A stretch of DNA of 64,000 nucleotides from Mastigias papua (GCA_964019165.1 OZ025279.1:3923602-3987601); one strand, 5' to 3'; shown: positions 45,310 through 58,505, counted from the first letter of the stretch. Notes: a model not told the origin generated them from the sequence alone. Program-made: numbers and translations.

Positions 45310-46820
45310 TTTAAGGAGTAATATCAGGGCAAGACCAAAAAGCCTATAACAAAGCACTGACAAAGGAAGAAAGAGCAAGGAAAGTTAAGTAGATAGGGAG
45401 ATGAGATCAAGTTTGTCGATGTTGAATTTGAAGCAAGATAAGTTGTATGACTCAGGAAAGAAAATGGAAGATAAGGTGTTCCAAAGTTGAAAAAATCTTG
45501 GAATGAAAGAAGATTTGTTCGGAAGAGTTGGTGGATTAGATAGCATGAATTGGAAAGGAGTTGATTGAGTAGTGCGTCTGGTGGGTTGAATATGCCTTAG
45601 GGGATCAGGAGTAATATTCTTTATTTCCAATGAGCAATATCCACGAAAAAGTCGATAGAATATGGACAGATCTGTAACTAAACGAAGTGAGAGAAAGATT
45701 GAAGAGATTTGGTCAGGTATGGATTATTGACAAGACGGATGGCTTTGGACTGGAATTTGTCAAGAAGATGTAAAGAAGAGTTAGGAGCACCACCCGAAAT
45801 ATGGGAGCAGTACTCTAGAGAAAGTCGAATCTGAGAGTTTTATATAGTGAGCAGCTGAGAAGGAGAGAAAAAGCCACGGGCTTTAGAGAGGAAGCCAAGT
45901 TTCTGAGATGCATGTTTAGAAATGGAGTGGAAGTGGGGTTTTCAAGAGAGATTAGATGACACTCAAAGACCAAGCTGAGTGAAAGACTATGAAATCTCCA
46001 GTTTATGGCCGCTTACGAATACAGGGGGTGGGGGGGGGGGGCTCTTGGTAAAGTTTACATGAAATAACAACCTGTGTCGTCTTTCCTTCATTGAACTTAA
46101 AAGGACTGTCATCACCCCCACGTCTCCATAGTTGACAAGCCATTTGTGAGAAGTCAAGTTGTGGTGTTACGATAGGATGAAAGATTGGTGTAGGAAAGGT
46201 GTTGAGGATTAGATGAAAAAGATAAAGTTACCTAAGTATCGTTAGCGAAAGAGTAAGTACTGGAAGATGTGGAGGAAAGTAGGTCGTTTATGAGGAGGGC
46301 TAATAAAACAGGCGAGATAACACAGCCCTGAGGAACGGCATATTTACAGAATGAAGTTCATAGAGGGAGCCATCGAATAGCAATCCACCTAATAAGGGTG
46401 TTGTGCAAACCAAACATTGGTAGTTTAGCAAGCAGACCTTTGCGCCAGACACGATCAAAGGTTATGGAGATATCCAGAGAAATCACTCTGCTCTCACCAT
46501 AGGATTCTAGAGCAGAGGACCAAGCATGATCAGCGTAAGCTAGAAGGTCATCAGTAGACCTGGATTGTCAAAAACCAAACTGGTGATCAGAAAGAAGGTT
46601 GTTTGTTTCAAGAAAGACAAGCAATTATTGGGTGATGATAGTCTAAATATTGTTAGAGATGAATGAAATTGTTCCAATTGGATGATATTTCAAAGGGTCA
46701 GAATTGTCCCCTTTGTGAGGGATAGGGAAAATGAAGGAAAGTTTCCAAGAAGAAGGAAATATATCAACAATGTAAGAAAACTGACAGAATTTTTTGAGAA
46801 CAGGAGCGAGTTCCGGGGTA
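45310..46820 (-). pseudogene. Antisense LINE RT remnant
   Basis: Minus-strand blocks in order: PELAPVLKKFCQFSYIVDIF, FPSSWKLSFIFPIPHKGD, YHPIGTISFISNNI (46640-46810), SLDISITFDRVW (near 46465), VPQGCVISPVLLALLINDL (46290-46345), FAND in place of FADD (46238-46249, a catalytic D changed to N) and the C-terminal ORF 45385-45630 with SFIPRFFQLWNTL. Jockey/I-like in style. It is inserted between two plus-strand gypsy pieces. Several stops make it inactive. Confidence 0.75.
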
Positions 46821-46821
46821 C

Positions 46822-48630
46822 ACATCACATTAAACTTAGAAAAGTGTGAGTTTAGTAACTCTGAGGTCAAAGTACTGCGAAACATTGTAAGTGCCAATGG
46901 TATCAGCCCAGATCCGAGAAAAATTGCAGTCAAAGTTAAATTACCTGCCCCCAAGAATATTAATGAAGTTTGATCAATTCTCGGAATGATAAATCAGTTA
47001 TCAAAGTTAACCAATCATTTAGGTGAGAAAATAAACCACTGAGATATCTGCTTAGCAAGAAGAATTCTTGAACATCAATGCATTCAAGGACATAAAAGAA
47101 TGTTTGACAACACCACCTGTACTAGCATTTTATGATATGAATTGAAAAACCAAGAGATGCATTGTTGCCTTAAAGTATGGCATCGGAGGAGTTGTTCTTC
47201 AAGACAAGGACAGTGGACTATGGAAACCAATTGCATACAATTCAAGAGCACTCACAAATACAGGGTCATGCTATTTGCCTATAGAAAAGGAATGATTAAC
47301 ATTTACATGGTTGAATGAACGGGCTAGTGAATACATATTGTGAAAAGCAATACATGGAGCTACAGACCTTAAGCAATTGCTACCAATGTTAACAACACAT
47401 TGCCTTGACCATTTACCACCTCGAATTTAGCATTTTCGGATGCGTCTTAGGAGATTCAACTTAGAGTCCATACCTAATGTGCCTGGAAGAGAAGCGTATA
47501 CGCCGGACACTTTTTCAAGATTGATGCCAAATAATGATGTACTGAAAGGAGCTGATGAATTTACTGAAGAAATAAAGGTTGATGTCAAGGATTGTAATAC
47601 TTTGATCTGTGTCTTGAAGTTTTAGAAAAGACTCATGAAGCCCATATGGGTATCGACATATGTCATGAGCGAGCCAAACAAGTGGTTTGGTGCCCTGGTT
47701 TGTCAAGCCAAATACAGGATATGGTTGAAAATTACCAAGTTAACTTCAAGCATACAGTCAATCGGCCCGAGCCGTTGTGTCCTACTCTTTTCCCTGAACA
47801 CCCTTGGCAAGAATTGGGAAAGGATTTCCTTCAATATAAATCGCTTGACTACTTTATTGTAATTGACTACTACTCAAGATTCATTGAGATAGCTGCAATG
47901 AATAACACCAAAACAGGAAGTGAAGTTGCAAGATACTTCAACAGCATATTTAGTCGCCATGGGATTCCTGAAAAAGCAATTTCCGATAATGGTCCGTCTC
48001 TTGATTCAGCTGCGTATGCTAAATTTGCAAATTATTGGGAATTCATTATATCAACATTGATAAAATGACTGATCATTTGATCAGTCCTAAGTTGCCAGAC
48101 CTAACAGTGAAGCTGAGCACTTGGTACAGACAGCAAAGTCTAAACCAAAGAAGAGAAAAGACCTACCAAGAGCTGTCTTAGCTTATAGACCTATAACGCC
48201 AGCTTGAGGATATTCTCCACCTCAGCTGCTATTGGGTAGAAACATCCACTCTACCGTTTACTACATTTCTTGCACAATTGAAGCCACAACTTCCTGATGT
48301 TGAGATATTACGTGAAAGAAAATTAAAGCTGATTGCAACAACAGGCAAATTTCAACAAAGGACAAAGCAATCCCACTGGCAGCACTGATTCCAGGTACTA
48401 AAGTGCATATTACAAGTCATTATGAGCGCGGAACAGCTGCTAAGAAGACAGATGCTCAAAGATCCTACATAATTGAAACACCTACCAAGGATATTTGTCG
48501 TAATCGTGAGTACTTCCTATTATCAGAGCCAGTTCCAAAGTCATAACAAACATAGACTGCAGTAAAAGATCCACATGAATTGAATATCAAGTCACGACCA
48601 AAGAGAACTATACAACATTCAGTAAAAGCC
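46822..48630 (+). pseudogene. Ty3/gypsy remnant: RT end, RNase H, integrase
   Basis: Starts inside RT (HITLNLEKCEFSNSEVKVL near 46825), then RNase H (GIGGVVLQDKDSGLWKPIAYNSRAL, 47180-47255), the RRFNLESIPNVPGREAYTPDTFSR block (47445-47515) and integrase (HEAHMGIDICHERAKQ; YFIVIDYYSRFIEIA 47850-47895; HGIPEKAISDNGPS 47960-48000; NSEAEHLVQTA 48105-48140). The integrase tail RSYIIETP..CRNREYFLL is at 48455-48520. Stops and shifts throughout, no LTR seen. It is a different copy from the one at 43.7 kb, since both contain the integrase. Confidence 0.78.
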
Positions 48631-48640
48631 TTAGAAGGCT

Positions 48641-50625
48641 TCTTCAAAATAATTATTGAACTGATATACAATCAGGCACTGATTCAGAGAAAAGCTAGGT
48701 GCGAAACAAGAACACCGTTAACTATAGTTCGTAAAAATAACACTTATTTTTACAGAACTCCAAAGGGAGATTATGTGATATGTTATAAAATGTTTATGTA
48801 CTGTGCCCTGTTATGCTATGCAGAGAGCATGCGCGGTTAGCTTAGAAAATCAAAGTTGGCTACTTTGTTTAGCACGTGCCATCTCATCTTTGATACTATA
48901 CACAAAACTATAGTAACATAACAATATGGTCCTAGCAACATCAAGTATTAGAGTTAAGACGCAAACTCCTTTCCCCAACCCAGTGGTACAATGCACACTA
49001 CTTTGAAAGTCTAAAATTTGGACAGAAAACTTGAAAGAAGCAATATAGCATCATACCTTTGACTTCTTTGATGATAGCTCCTTATTCATCCCATCCCCTA
49101 TAGATAGGCAAAATAGTACATTCAAGACCAGTCTACCAAAGTTAAATATATAGGAATAAGAGTTCAATACAAATCAACAAAATATGGAATTACTAAACAT
49201 AGAGGCAATTTATAAAGTCTAAGAAAGTAAGAATAGTAACTTTGCCTATCGATATTAAAAAAAGGATTAACGCCAAAAATTTCTACAATATAGTGTTATC
49301 CCATTCAGAGCATAAATAAAACAGGTACTTCAATTCTGATTATAAGTTGGATGAGTTGGATGACGCTACGACTGTAACACTTCTTCACATGATGTGGGCT
49401 AGCCCAATGAGATGAGAGCTCATATGCATTGTTAATCTTAATCTTATAAAAGAAAAATAACTTCACTCATGTAAGAGGCGAGCCCACTGCGACAAGGCAT
49501 AATTCAATTATCTATGAAATCCAATTCGGACCAGGTGAATATCTTCCATATGAGCGCACTCCAGTTGCCCAACCCATTCATGAGATGATTCTAGCAATAC
49601 CGGGCATGCATGAAATGGCTGTCAAATACTGCAAGACCATAAGTGAAGCAACATTGCAGCGTGTCTGTCCTAAGAAAGAGTTCAGAACATAACATGGAAA
49701 TCAAAGCCCACACAATATGGAATCTCATTTCCGACAGGAGGCTGCCCAACCAAAATGAGGCCAAAAAATTTCATATGAACACAAGCTGAGAGCTATATCA
49801 CCCATGTAAGCACGCCCACGCCAATGACCCATCCATGTCATATGACAACCCTTTAACAGAAAATTGATTGAAAGAAGCAAACTTCAAAATGGTTCGTACA
49901 GGATTCTTATAATTACATCACATGACATTACTTTACTTTTATCACATGATATTACTTTACTTTTATACAAAACTACACGGCTATTCTTTACAATTTCCCT
50001 GACTAATCCACTTAGCAAGAAGAACAGAGTTTCTTTAACATGGGAAGCTCCTTGGACACAGAGTCGGTGGCTTATCCTGCTCGCCATAACCGAGGGGTAT
50101 AAGGCAACAATTTACAGACAATCCAGCAAAATCGGCGATTTACAGATGAGACCCCATTTAGAGCTACTATTTGTCTAGAAATTCAGACCCAAGAATCATG
50201 AGGAAATTTACTGTCATTTACAAGGATCAGTGAAAACACCCGAAGGAAGATAATTCATTATAATGACAAGGTAGGAAACAGTATGGTGGTACAAAGAAAT
50301 AGGAAATTTTGACATTTTACCCTCAGTAATCGGTTAGACACCAACCCCTAGACTAAAGTTTGATAGAACAGATTTACCACGTGAGTGGTAACACATGTAC
50401 AGTTACCGACAAAGAACTATATCATCTAGATTTACCGAACAAGTTTCACTGTTTGGGATATCGCACTCCCCATAGTTCCCATGCTACACTCCTATACAGA
50501 GTAGCTGCAGTGAATATCACACAACATGACAAAACAAAAAAGTCTCTGACGATTCCTTGACCTTCCAATAAGTAAAAGTATCCCCAAAAATTCCAGGTTT
50601 TACGATAATTTAGCTGATACTAACT
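48641..50625. other. Unassigned sequence
   Basis: Low-complexity and AT-rich intergenic DNA. ORFs here (for example 49864-50178) contain no recognisable domain. It may include the 3' part or LTR of the gypsy remnant, but no second LTR copy was found to test this. Confidence 0.35.
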
Positions 50626-50825
<200 letters not shown>

Positions 50826-50886
50826 AGTTTTATTTTAAGATCTTTACAATATCGTTTAACTAAAGTAAAGAGTGAAATAAATAAAA

Positions 50887-50994
50887 TAAAGAGTGCAAAG
50901 ACCAATAGGGGATGTACACTGTACTCTTTGCACTCTTTGCACTCTTTGCACTCTTTGCACTCTTTGCACTCTTTGCACTCTTTGCACTCTTTGC
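50887..50994. repeat. 10-bp minisatellite with inverted unit
   Basis: About seven perfect tandem copies of CTTTGCACTC at 50923-50994. A single inverted unit GAGTGCAAAG lies at 50891-50900, so the array could pair with it. The repeat-encoded QRV peptide of the minus strand is an artefact. Confidence 0.9.
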
Positions 50995-51013
50995 AATGAT
51001 TTCAATTTAGATT

Positions 51014-51040
51014 TAGCAACTGAAGATGGATGATGACTCC
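51014..51040 (+). ncRNA. Hammerhead-like box pair, uncertain
   Basis: ATGATGACTCCGAAAC resembles the CTGATGA/GAAAC pair in spacing, next to PLE and (TA)n sequence. The first C is absent and stem II is short. A weak candidate. Confidence 0.15.
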
Positions 51041-51124
51041 GAAACATGTCTTGCAAAATTAGAAACATAGTTGTTTTTCTTCGTATTATATCTGATTTTA
51101 TCTTATTGAGAAAGTTTGGAAAGA

Positions 51125-51830
<706 letters not shown>

Positions 51831-52049
51831 AATAAAACTACATATACCAAGGGACAAGCCACAAATTTTTGTGCATTTGTTGTTTTTATACATTATTTCC
51901 CTGTGGCTTGTCAAAATCGTTTCATTTAACGAAATTTCACGATTGCTTGTTTTTGCCATCTCATTAGGCGTAAGCCCGCTCGATATATTCTACATCAAAT
52001 TATAGGAGTATCTATAAAAACAGTAACTTCAACAACTTATATCATTCTT

Positions 52050-52074
52050 CTGATGATGACCTTAGAGTCAAAAC
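52050..52074 (+). ncRNA. Hammerhead-like motif in PLE 3' region
   Basis: CTGATGA (52050-52056), a perfect 4-bp stem TGAC/GTCA with loop CTTAGA, then AAAAC where GAAAC is expected: a single G-to-A difference in the second box. Same relative place as the motif at 13494. Confidence 0.4.
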
Positions 52075-52135
52075 TAGTAGAGAATTTGTGATATTAACTT
52101 TCAGAAGGATTTCAGAGCGTCTTTTCTTGGTTCAT

Positions 52136-52267
<132 letters not shown>

Positions 52268-52619
52268 GACGTTGACAAAAAATTCAACTTCAGCACACCC
52301 TGGCAACATAAAACTGTGACACTGGCAGCTGTATTACTTTTTGTTAAATAGCCATTGGGTAGTTATGCCTATCATACTCCGAATGGCATCATTTTTTGTT
52401 TGTAAAAGTTTGGTATTGTATATTGTATATTGTATTGTATTTTGTATTGATTACAGATGTATAAAAAACCCCAGATATACAGCTGGATAATTACGAGAAA
52501 AGCTTTTAAAAAAAAGCAACCAACAGCAAAAAGCATGTGCAAACCTACCGGATAACACTTCTGAGTGCACATAATTTCAGCAAAGTTACCCAAAATAAAC
52601 TTAAAAAGTGAATTGACAG

Positions 52620-54130
52620 AAAGGCCAGACAGGATACAACAGGAGGAGAAGCCCGGAAATATGTGACGATGGTGAAATAGGAGATGATGAGAGCTATAAC
52701 GAGTCAGAGCATATGGATAACGATGAAGCTAGTTTACTAGAGAGAGAGACCATAGAACAAACTGCTTGGATGATATTGAAAGAAAATTGGCATAAATTGA
52801 AGCTAGGCTAACGGAGAAGGATAAAGAGCAAGATAATAAGCGAAAAAAGATCATTAGGATACAGGCAATAGACGAAAAGTACTTTGAGCTGATGCTTAAG
52901 GCCGAAAGGTTAGAAAAAGAAAATAACATATTGAAAAGATGAAATCTCGGGTCTGAAGACAAAAATCTTAGATTTGGAAAAAATGATTGAAAAACCACAA
53001 GGAAAACAGGTACCGATACCCATAGTCATAACCCTTGGAAGTTTGCCATAGAACAACAATAGAACAAAAAGACTTTAGTAAAGCTACAGAAAACGCAAAC
53101 AAAGTTTTTCAGCCAGGTTTTAAAAGACTGATAAAATATCCAGACAATGCATCAACAGGAGAAGGAGGCAAGCGTGAACTGCACATGAATTATATGCATA
53201 TGGTCAAAAATCTTCTTAAGGGGAAAGCCTCCTTTCAAAAGGAGCTTGGGAAATCCCTAAAACGACGGCAAGATCAGTCCAATGTTTCAAAGAGCCAATA
53301 CCTATAAAGACGACAAATAGGTTCAATCCACTGAAAGAAAATGCAACTTTAGATAGAAAGAGATAGGTTCCTTGTAAATCATCACAATTATCGCACGCCT
53401 CTGATAAGTACAAAAGCGATCAAATCTAGTCTCAGCGAGGAGAAAAGATCAACCCCAAGGGTACCTGGCAAATTCTTAAAACAATCACTTTGCTGAAACT
53501 ATGCATTGAGAAACAACGAGGAGTGAAATAAACGTAGTTTCTGGCAAACATTTGTATTAGGAGGCTGTAAACATGAAAATAATGAAATAAACTACACTCC
53601 AGCTTGATCAAACCATGGGAAAACCGACCGGTTGGAAGAATAAATAGGGCTACTATGTCTATGGTCGGAGATTCCTTGTTGAGAAATGTTCGAAAATGAG
53701 CTTTCAATCGTGACATTTGGCATCTCTTTTCATATGTAACAAATTGTCCAGGACAACGATAAATCATATGAAATCATACTTAGAGCCAAAAATTTCCATG
53801 TAGCCTGATGGACGCATTATTATGTGTGCCACAAATAACTCACGGAGGGAAGCACCACATGAGACGGCAACCAAGATTATCAAACTAGCAATCGAAACCA
53901 AAAGATGAGAGAAGAATGTAGCAGTTCCAGCAATCATTAGAAGGGCTGACTCTGAAGACCTTTAATGGAAAAGGAAACAAATAACTCAGCTGGTTGAACA
54001 AGGTTTGCAAACAACTGAAACCAGATGTATGAAACATGACAACATTCAAAATAGACATTTAGACGATTGGGGATTACATCCGAATATGCATGCTTCAAAT
54101 ACATTAACAGGTAATTTTATCAATTTCTGT
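52620..54130 (+). pseudogene. LINE ORF1: coiled coil and SGNH hydrolase-like domain
   Basis: An early charged stretch (SLLERETIEQTAW, IEARLTEKDKEQDNKRKK, EKENNILKR; 52725-52940) suggests a coiled coil. Then KFAIEQQ.., an SMVGDSLLRNVRK block (GDS; 53655-53695), CATNNS where a GTNDS-like block is expected (53820-53835), KIIKLAIETK, PAIIRRADSEDL, RKQITQLVEQGLQTTE and the final LDDWGLHPNMHASNTLTGNFINF (the catalytic His block). SGNH ORF1 is typical of CR1-clade LINEs. Stops and shifts break it. It leads to a short endonuclease start at 54330. Confidence 0.68.
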
Positions 54131-54329
54131 AACAGGAGTGTGACTACGTCATGTAGATCTCTCTCATATTGTTTCTTAAATAGGTAGATTTTCCTTTCCC
54201 CCGTCTATGCCTTGTATAACTAATTTACAATCTGCTAGCTCCCTGTCTTCGGAAGACAACAGCATATCCCTTGTGGAGTCATCATTACCATTGCCTATAG
54301 TAGCAGATATTTCTTTAGAACCTAATAAT

Positions 54330-55085
54330 TTATGACATTGACAAACTTCTCAAACTTAGGACAGAATATCTCAACCACCCACTCATTGACTTTTTGAATA
54401 TCAATAGTCTTATATATAAGATTATTGATAAATGATGTACAGAAGTTTAATCGAGCCATACTTTAGGTACTACTGTCCAGTTTGGGGTAGCGCAAGCAGT
54501 ACAAACCTACAAAGTCTGCAATAATTACAAAATCGAGCTGCGAGAATTGCTATTGAGACTCCTTATGACACTCACTAGTAGCCACTAATAAGAGGGCTCG
54601 GCTGGCTCACTATTAAGCAACTGATTGATACAGAAACAGTGAAGATAATCTATAAGGCTCTTCATAATGAAGCGCCTAATCATCTAAAAGGACTATTTCA
54701 TAGGCTGTCTCATATACAAAATAGGGAGCTACGTAACTCAAAAACAGACCTTCATATTCCCCTGTTGAGGACATCCTCGGGACAAAACAGCTTTGCCTAC
54801 AAGGGAGTATGCATTTGCAACAACCTTACAAATGAAAAAAAACAGGTAAATCGTTCTCCCCCTTTAAAGTGAAATTGAAAGCAATAAGAAGTTATAACAG
54901 CCATTTTGATTTTCCATTTTCTATCACGTACCTAGTTTAGTTTATTCTGTTTTCTTTTCATGTTTATTGTAATTAGCTTTTTTCGTGTAACTAGCGCAAT
55001 TAGTGTAAAAACGGGGTAGGTTTGTAAATCAATTCTTTTCTGTAACTTCTACCCTGTATAAATAATTTTTAAAAGAAATGAAATG
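54330..55085 (+). pseudogene. CR1-like LINE: endonuclease start joined to RT tail (internal deletion)
   Basis: DIDKLLKLRTEYLNHPLI and FLNINSL (54340-54410), the start of the endonuclease ORF2, run at 54435 straight into MYRSLIEPYFRYYCPVWGS, a C-terminal RT segment. Then come LQNRAARIAIETPYD, LGWLTIKQLIDTET.., ORF 54639-54872 with HLKGLFHRLSHIQNRELRNSKTDL, and a 3' end with AAATGAAATG repeats near 55080. More than 2 kb of endonuclease and RT is missing, so it is a deletion derivative with both ends of the parent. Confidence 0.75.
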
Positions 55086-55990
55086 AAATTAAATTGATTT
55101 GAGAGTACTAATGGAACGATGCTGACTGGTTGTCTATGTCACTGAGGAAGCGAAATTGAATTTTGATTTTCGAACCGACTCTTTGTTAGTGAATAATTGC
55201 CAAAAGGCCAGTTTCCACTCAGTCGCTTTGGTAGTGCGATTGGGCGACTGGCCTCCCTCAGCGACACGCTCCTGGGACCACGGAGAGCAGCAGCGACTAT
55301 TTTAAGACAGGACCTAGGATGATAGCAATATCAACATGCTATTGATTTTATCATCTCGATGTTGGTTGCTCATGTATGAGATGAGAGAAGAGACCAAATA
55401 AGTCGAAGCAAACGATAATCTGACATGTTAGGACAAATGTTGAGTAGTGACGAACAAGCAACAATGCTATTTATGGAATCAGCAAAACAGCAATGTCGAG
55501 GATTTTTACATGAAACAGTTGAAGTTCTTTGTACAACACACTTTTGAGGTGAACAGTGGTAAAGCATTGTATGTTATTATGTCATAATCTTGAGTCTATA
55601 GAGAAGTGACTTTATTCTCAGTTTAATCTTTTTATTCACACAGTAGAGTTTCTTCTTGAAGAGCACAGCATTTTATGGAGTATCCTTCAAAAGATTTAAA
55701 GTCGTGATTGACAGAGCTAATTGTACCTACCTGGACAGTTTAAAAACGAATATCTATGGTTATCAGAAAAATAACTCAATCCTAAAGTACACAATATGAT
55801 CCGACTACATTGTGAGTTCATTTACAATTTCTTTATACGGGGTAAGTTTCAAATTCTAGTATATTTGATTTTTCAAACTGCTCGGTTAAAAAACAAAGAA
55901 TATAAATTAAGTACTTGTTTACAATATTTTAAAAAGAATCTACTATAATATAAACATAAATAACGAGCAAAAAATACGAGTCCGGAGATA
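55086..55990. other. Unassigned sequence
   Basis: No gene or repeat boundary is supported between two LINEs in opposite orientation. Confidence 0.35.
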
Positions 55991-56069
55991 ATTAAGGTCG
56001 GTGATTTTTCAATGATTTCACGAATTGGGTAAGAGATTTGGCTTTCTTCACTTCAGTTTGTTGGCTATT

Positions 56070-56462
56070 TCAGAGCATTGCTCCTCTAAAGGAGAAACTT
56101 TTTTGGCCACATGCCGATTTTAGTAAAGGGACATAAAGATCGGTACCACTATCGCGAAGCTGTCTGTTTCTAAATTCGGATAATTTCATAAACATGCTAT
56201 TCAGATATTCGGGAGCTAGTTGATGTTTTGATTTGTAGACCATTTTAAGAGTTTCTGTTTCTATAAGGTCATTCACCGTTAGCCATCCCAGTTTCTCGAT
56301 GATAGGAGACGCTGAAGTTTTGTATGAGCTGTCTGTCACGATTCTAGCTGCGCGATTCTGGAGCGTCTGACGCTTGCCTAAGGCAGTGACGCCAACGGAA
56401 CCCCAGACAGGGCAGCAGAATCTAAAATATGGCTCAACTGTACTTTTGTACATGGTCTGCAA
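56070..56462 (-). pseudogene. CR1-like LINE RT C-terminal region
   Basis: MYKSTVEPYFRFCCPVWGSVG, LQNRAARIVTDSSYKTS, LGWLTVNDLIETETLKMVYK and FRNRQLRDSGTDLYVPLL, the C-terminal end found in CR1-like elements. It is separated from the catalytic part by one frame change near 56480. The same block order is at 54.4-54.9 kb. Confidence 0.8.
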
Positions 56463-56495
56463 GATGGTTAGAGGGAGAAAGTTTTGCGTGTCGTA

Positions 56496-57190
56496 TCATA
56501 CCAAGGCCCTTGAAATCTTTTTTATCACATGATTTATATGATTTTCCCAGGTCATGTATTGATCCACTTGAACTCCTAAGAATTTAGTATGTTCTATAAT
56601 CGAGATTTCCTCGCCACTTATCGTGAATGATGGTTTTATTGTTAGTGGGCATTGGATATCCTTAAGTTTTTTCCTACTTCCAATCACAAGGCTATTTGTC
56701 TTTGCAACATTTATTGACAACTTATTTCCTGCCAGCCAGATTTTCAGACATTTCAGGTCCTCATTAACCCGTTCGTTGATGGTGAGAATATTTTTAGAGG
56801 AGAACGACAGACTTGTGTCATCTACATACATGTTAACTTGTGAATGTTTAGTGGATAATGGAAGATCATTTATATAGATAATAAAAAGTAGAGGACCTAG
56901 GCACGATCCCTGGGGAACTCCACAAGTCACTTCTCCAAGATCAGAAAGCTTTCCATTCACCTTACAGCACTGTTTCCTATGAGTAAGGTATGATTTAAAC
57001 CAGAGCAGCTCTTTGCCCCTGATTCATAGATTTGCAGCTTTTAACCAAAATTTCGTGATTTACCGTATCAAAAGCTTTCTTTAAGTCGATAAATGTGACC
57101 GAGGTATATTTACCATTCTCGGTATTCAGATACCAGTCATTTGTACATTTGAGTAGGCAGGTTAGTACTGAGTGTAGCCGTCGAAAGCTA
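56496..57190 (-). pseudogene. CR1-like LINE RT catalytic region
   Basis: TFIDLKKAFDTVNHEIL (57060-57100) is followed by frameshifts near 57000. ORF 56496-56960 then gives CGVPQGSCLGPLLFIIYINDL, the catalytic YVDD and the NKLSINVAKTNSLVIGSR and KFLGVQVDQYMTW blocks. The catalytic residues are intact, but the frame is split. Confidence 0.8.
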
Positions 57191-57192
57191 GA

Positions 57193-58284
57193 CTAATGGG
57201 AGTACAGGAGATGATTTGAGACCAGAAAGTTGTAATACTGGTCATTTACAAGCTTTTCGAAAAGTTTTGAGATTACTGGTAAAACCGAAATTGGACGATA
57301 ATTTGATCTGATGTCACTGTGTCCTACCTTGTAAAAAGGAGCAATCCTGGCAATTTTCCATTGATCGGGAAAATTGAAAAGCTGACCCAGGGGTTCCGCC
57401 AGGACGGGCATTGCAATCTTAAGGAAGAAACTGGAGATTTCATCAAGACCATAACCATAGGAGGTCTTAATCTTATTCATCGCTAGGACTACCTGTTCAG
57501 ATACCACTGGTGCAAAAATAAAAGTGGCCTTAGAGGGATTTATGGTATGCGCGCCCATTAGGAGGCTGTTTTCTGTATCGGGGATATCTTTAGATAGTTC
57601 ATCGCCGAAATTACAAAAGAATTGATTCATTGAGTTAGCAATACCAATAGGATCAGTGACTGAGTTACCATCAACATTTAGAGATGATATGGTTGTAGTT
57701 CTTGACCTTTTGTTAACAAGTTTATTGATCGTTTTCCAAGTTTCTTTAAGATTTCCTTCAGAGGCGTGGATTTTATTCATGAAATATGCTCTCTTGGCTT
57801 CCTTATTCATTTTAGTCGCTTTGTTCCTTAACTGTCGGTATGCCGACATTAAGAACTCAGATATATTTTTGACAGCAGCGATTTTGATTTTGTCTCTCGC
57901 TTTGATAACACGTTTGAGATCAGAGGACATCCAAGGGGAATATTTATCAGAGACACGCCTGTCAACCATTGGTGCATGCTTTTGTATAATGGCAGAAAGC
58001 GCACTTGTAAAGTTATGTACAATTTCACCAATGTCCGATGAAGATTTTAGTAAGAACTGCCAATCAAAAGACTGCATGTCTAACAAGAATGCCTCTTCGT
58101 TGAAGTTTTTCATTCGTCTCGTCCGAATAAACTTTCGTTGGCGTTTGAAACCACATTGAAATTTTCTGATGGCAAATACAAGATAATGGTCACTCAGTGC
58201 AATGTTTACTACACCAGACTCTTTGATAGTCCCGGTATTGCTAACTGCAATGTGGTCAATCAAGGTAGATGAATGAACGGTCAC
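57193..58284 (-). pseudogene. CR1-like LINE endonuclease end, linker and first RT blocks
   Basis: 364 codons open. STLIDHIAVSNTG and IALSDHYLVFAIRKF (endonuclease SDH signature) are followed by a linker KYSPWMSSDLKRVIKARDK, AYFMNKIHASEGNLKETWKTINKL and RT start IRSNYRPISVLPVISKLFEKL. It ends at a TAG at 57193 where a Gln (CAG) is expected (YSH*SSFRR). Upstream the endonuclease continues in another frame: VILLGDTNCNL then a stop, and LKQLVNEPTR (58285-58500). One of the better preserved LINE segments here. Confidence 0.8.
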
Positions 58285-58505
58285 CCTAGTAGGCTCATTT
58301 ACTAGCTGCTTTAAATCATACGCTGCATAAATGTCCTTAATTCTTTTAGCATGAGTAGCATTATCTTCACCCTATAGATTACAATTTGTGTCTCCAAGTA
58401 AGATAACTTCCCTGCCCTCATTTTCCAAACAAGCAGCACATTTTCAAGTATTATCATCAAACCGGGCATACAAAAGCTATCAATCGCTAGGAGAAGCAAA
58501 CCTGC

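Larger units (their letters stand above)
55995..58505 (-). mobile_element. CR1-like LINE on minus strand, 5'-truncated
   Basis: Minus-strand element of about 2.5 kb from the end of the endonuclease through RT to the C-terminal region. It lacks ORF1 and the first part of the endonuclease. Close in block order to the element at 28.9-30.6 kb. Confidence 0.82.

Noticed and set aside
46643..46954. Treating the whole 103-codon minus ORF as LINE
   Set aside because: Its first third lies antisense to gypsy sequence; only the part below about 46820 reads as LINE RT.
50923..50994. CRISPR-like array
   Set aside because: Ten-base units follow each other with no spacers; it is a minisatellite in eukaryotic DNA.
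57656..58159. 167-codon plus-strand ORF
   Set aside because: It is antisense to the well-supported minus-strand LINE ORF and has hydrophobic composition typical of such shadows.
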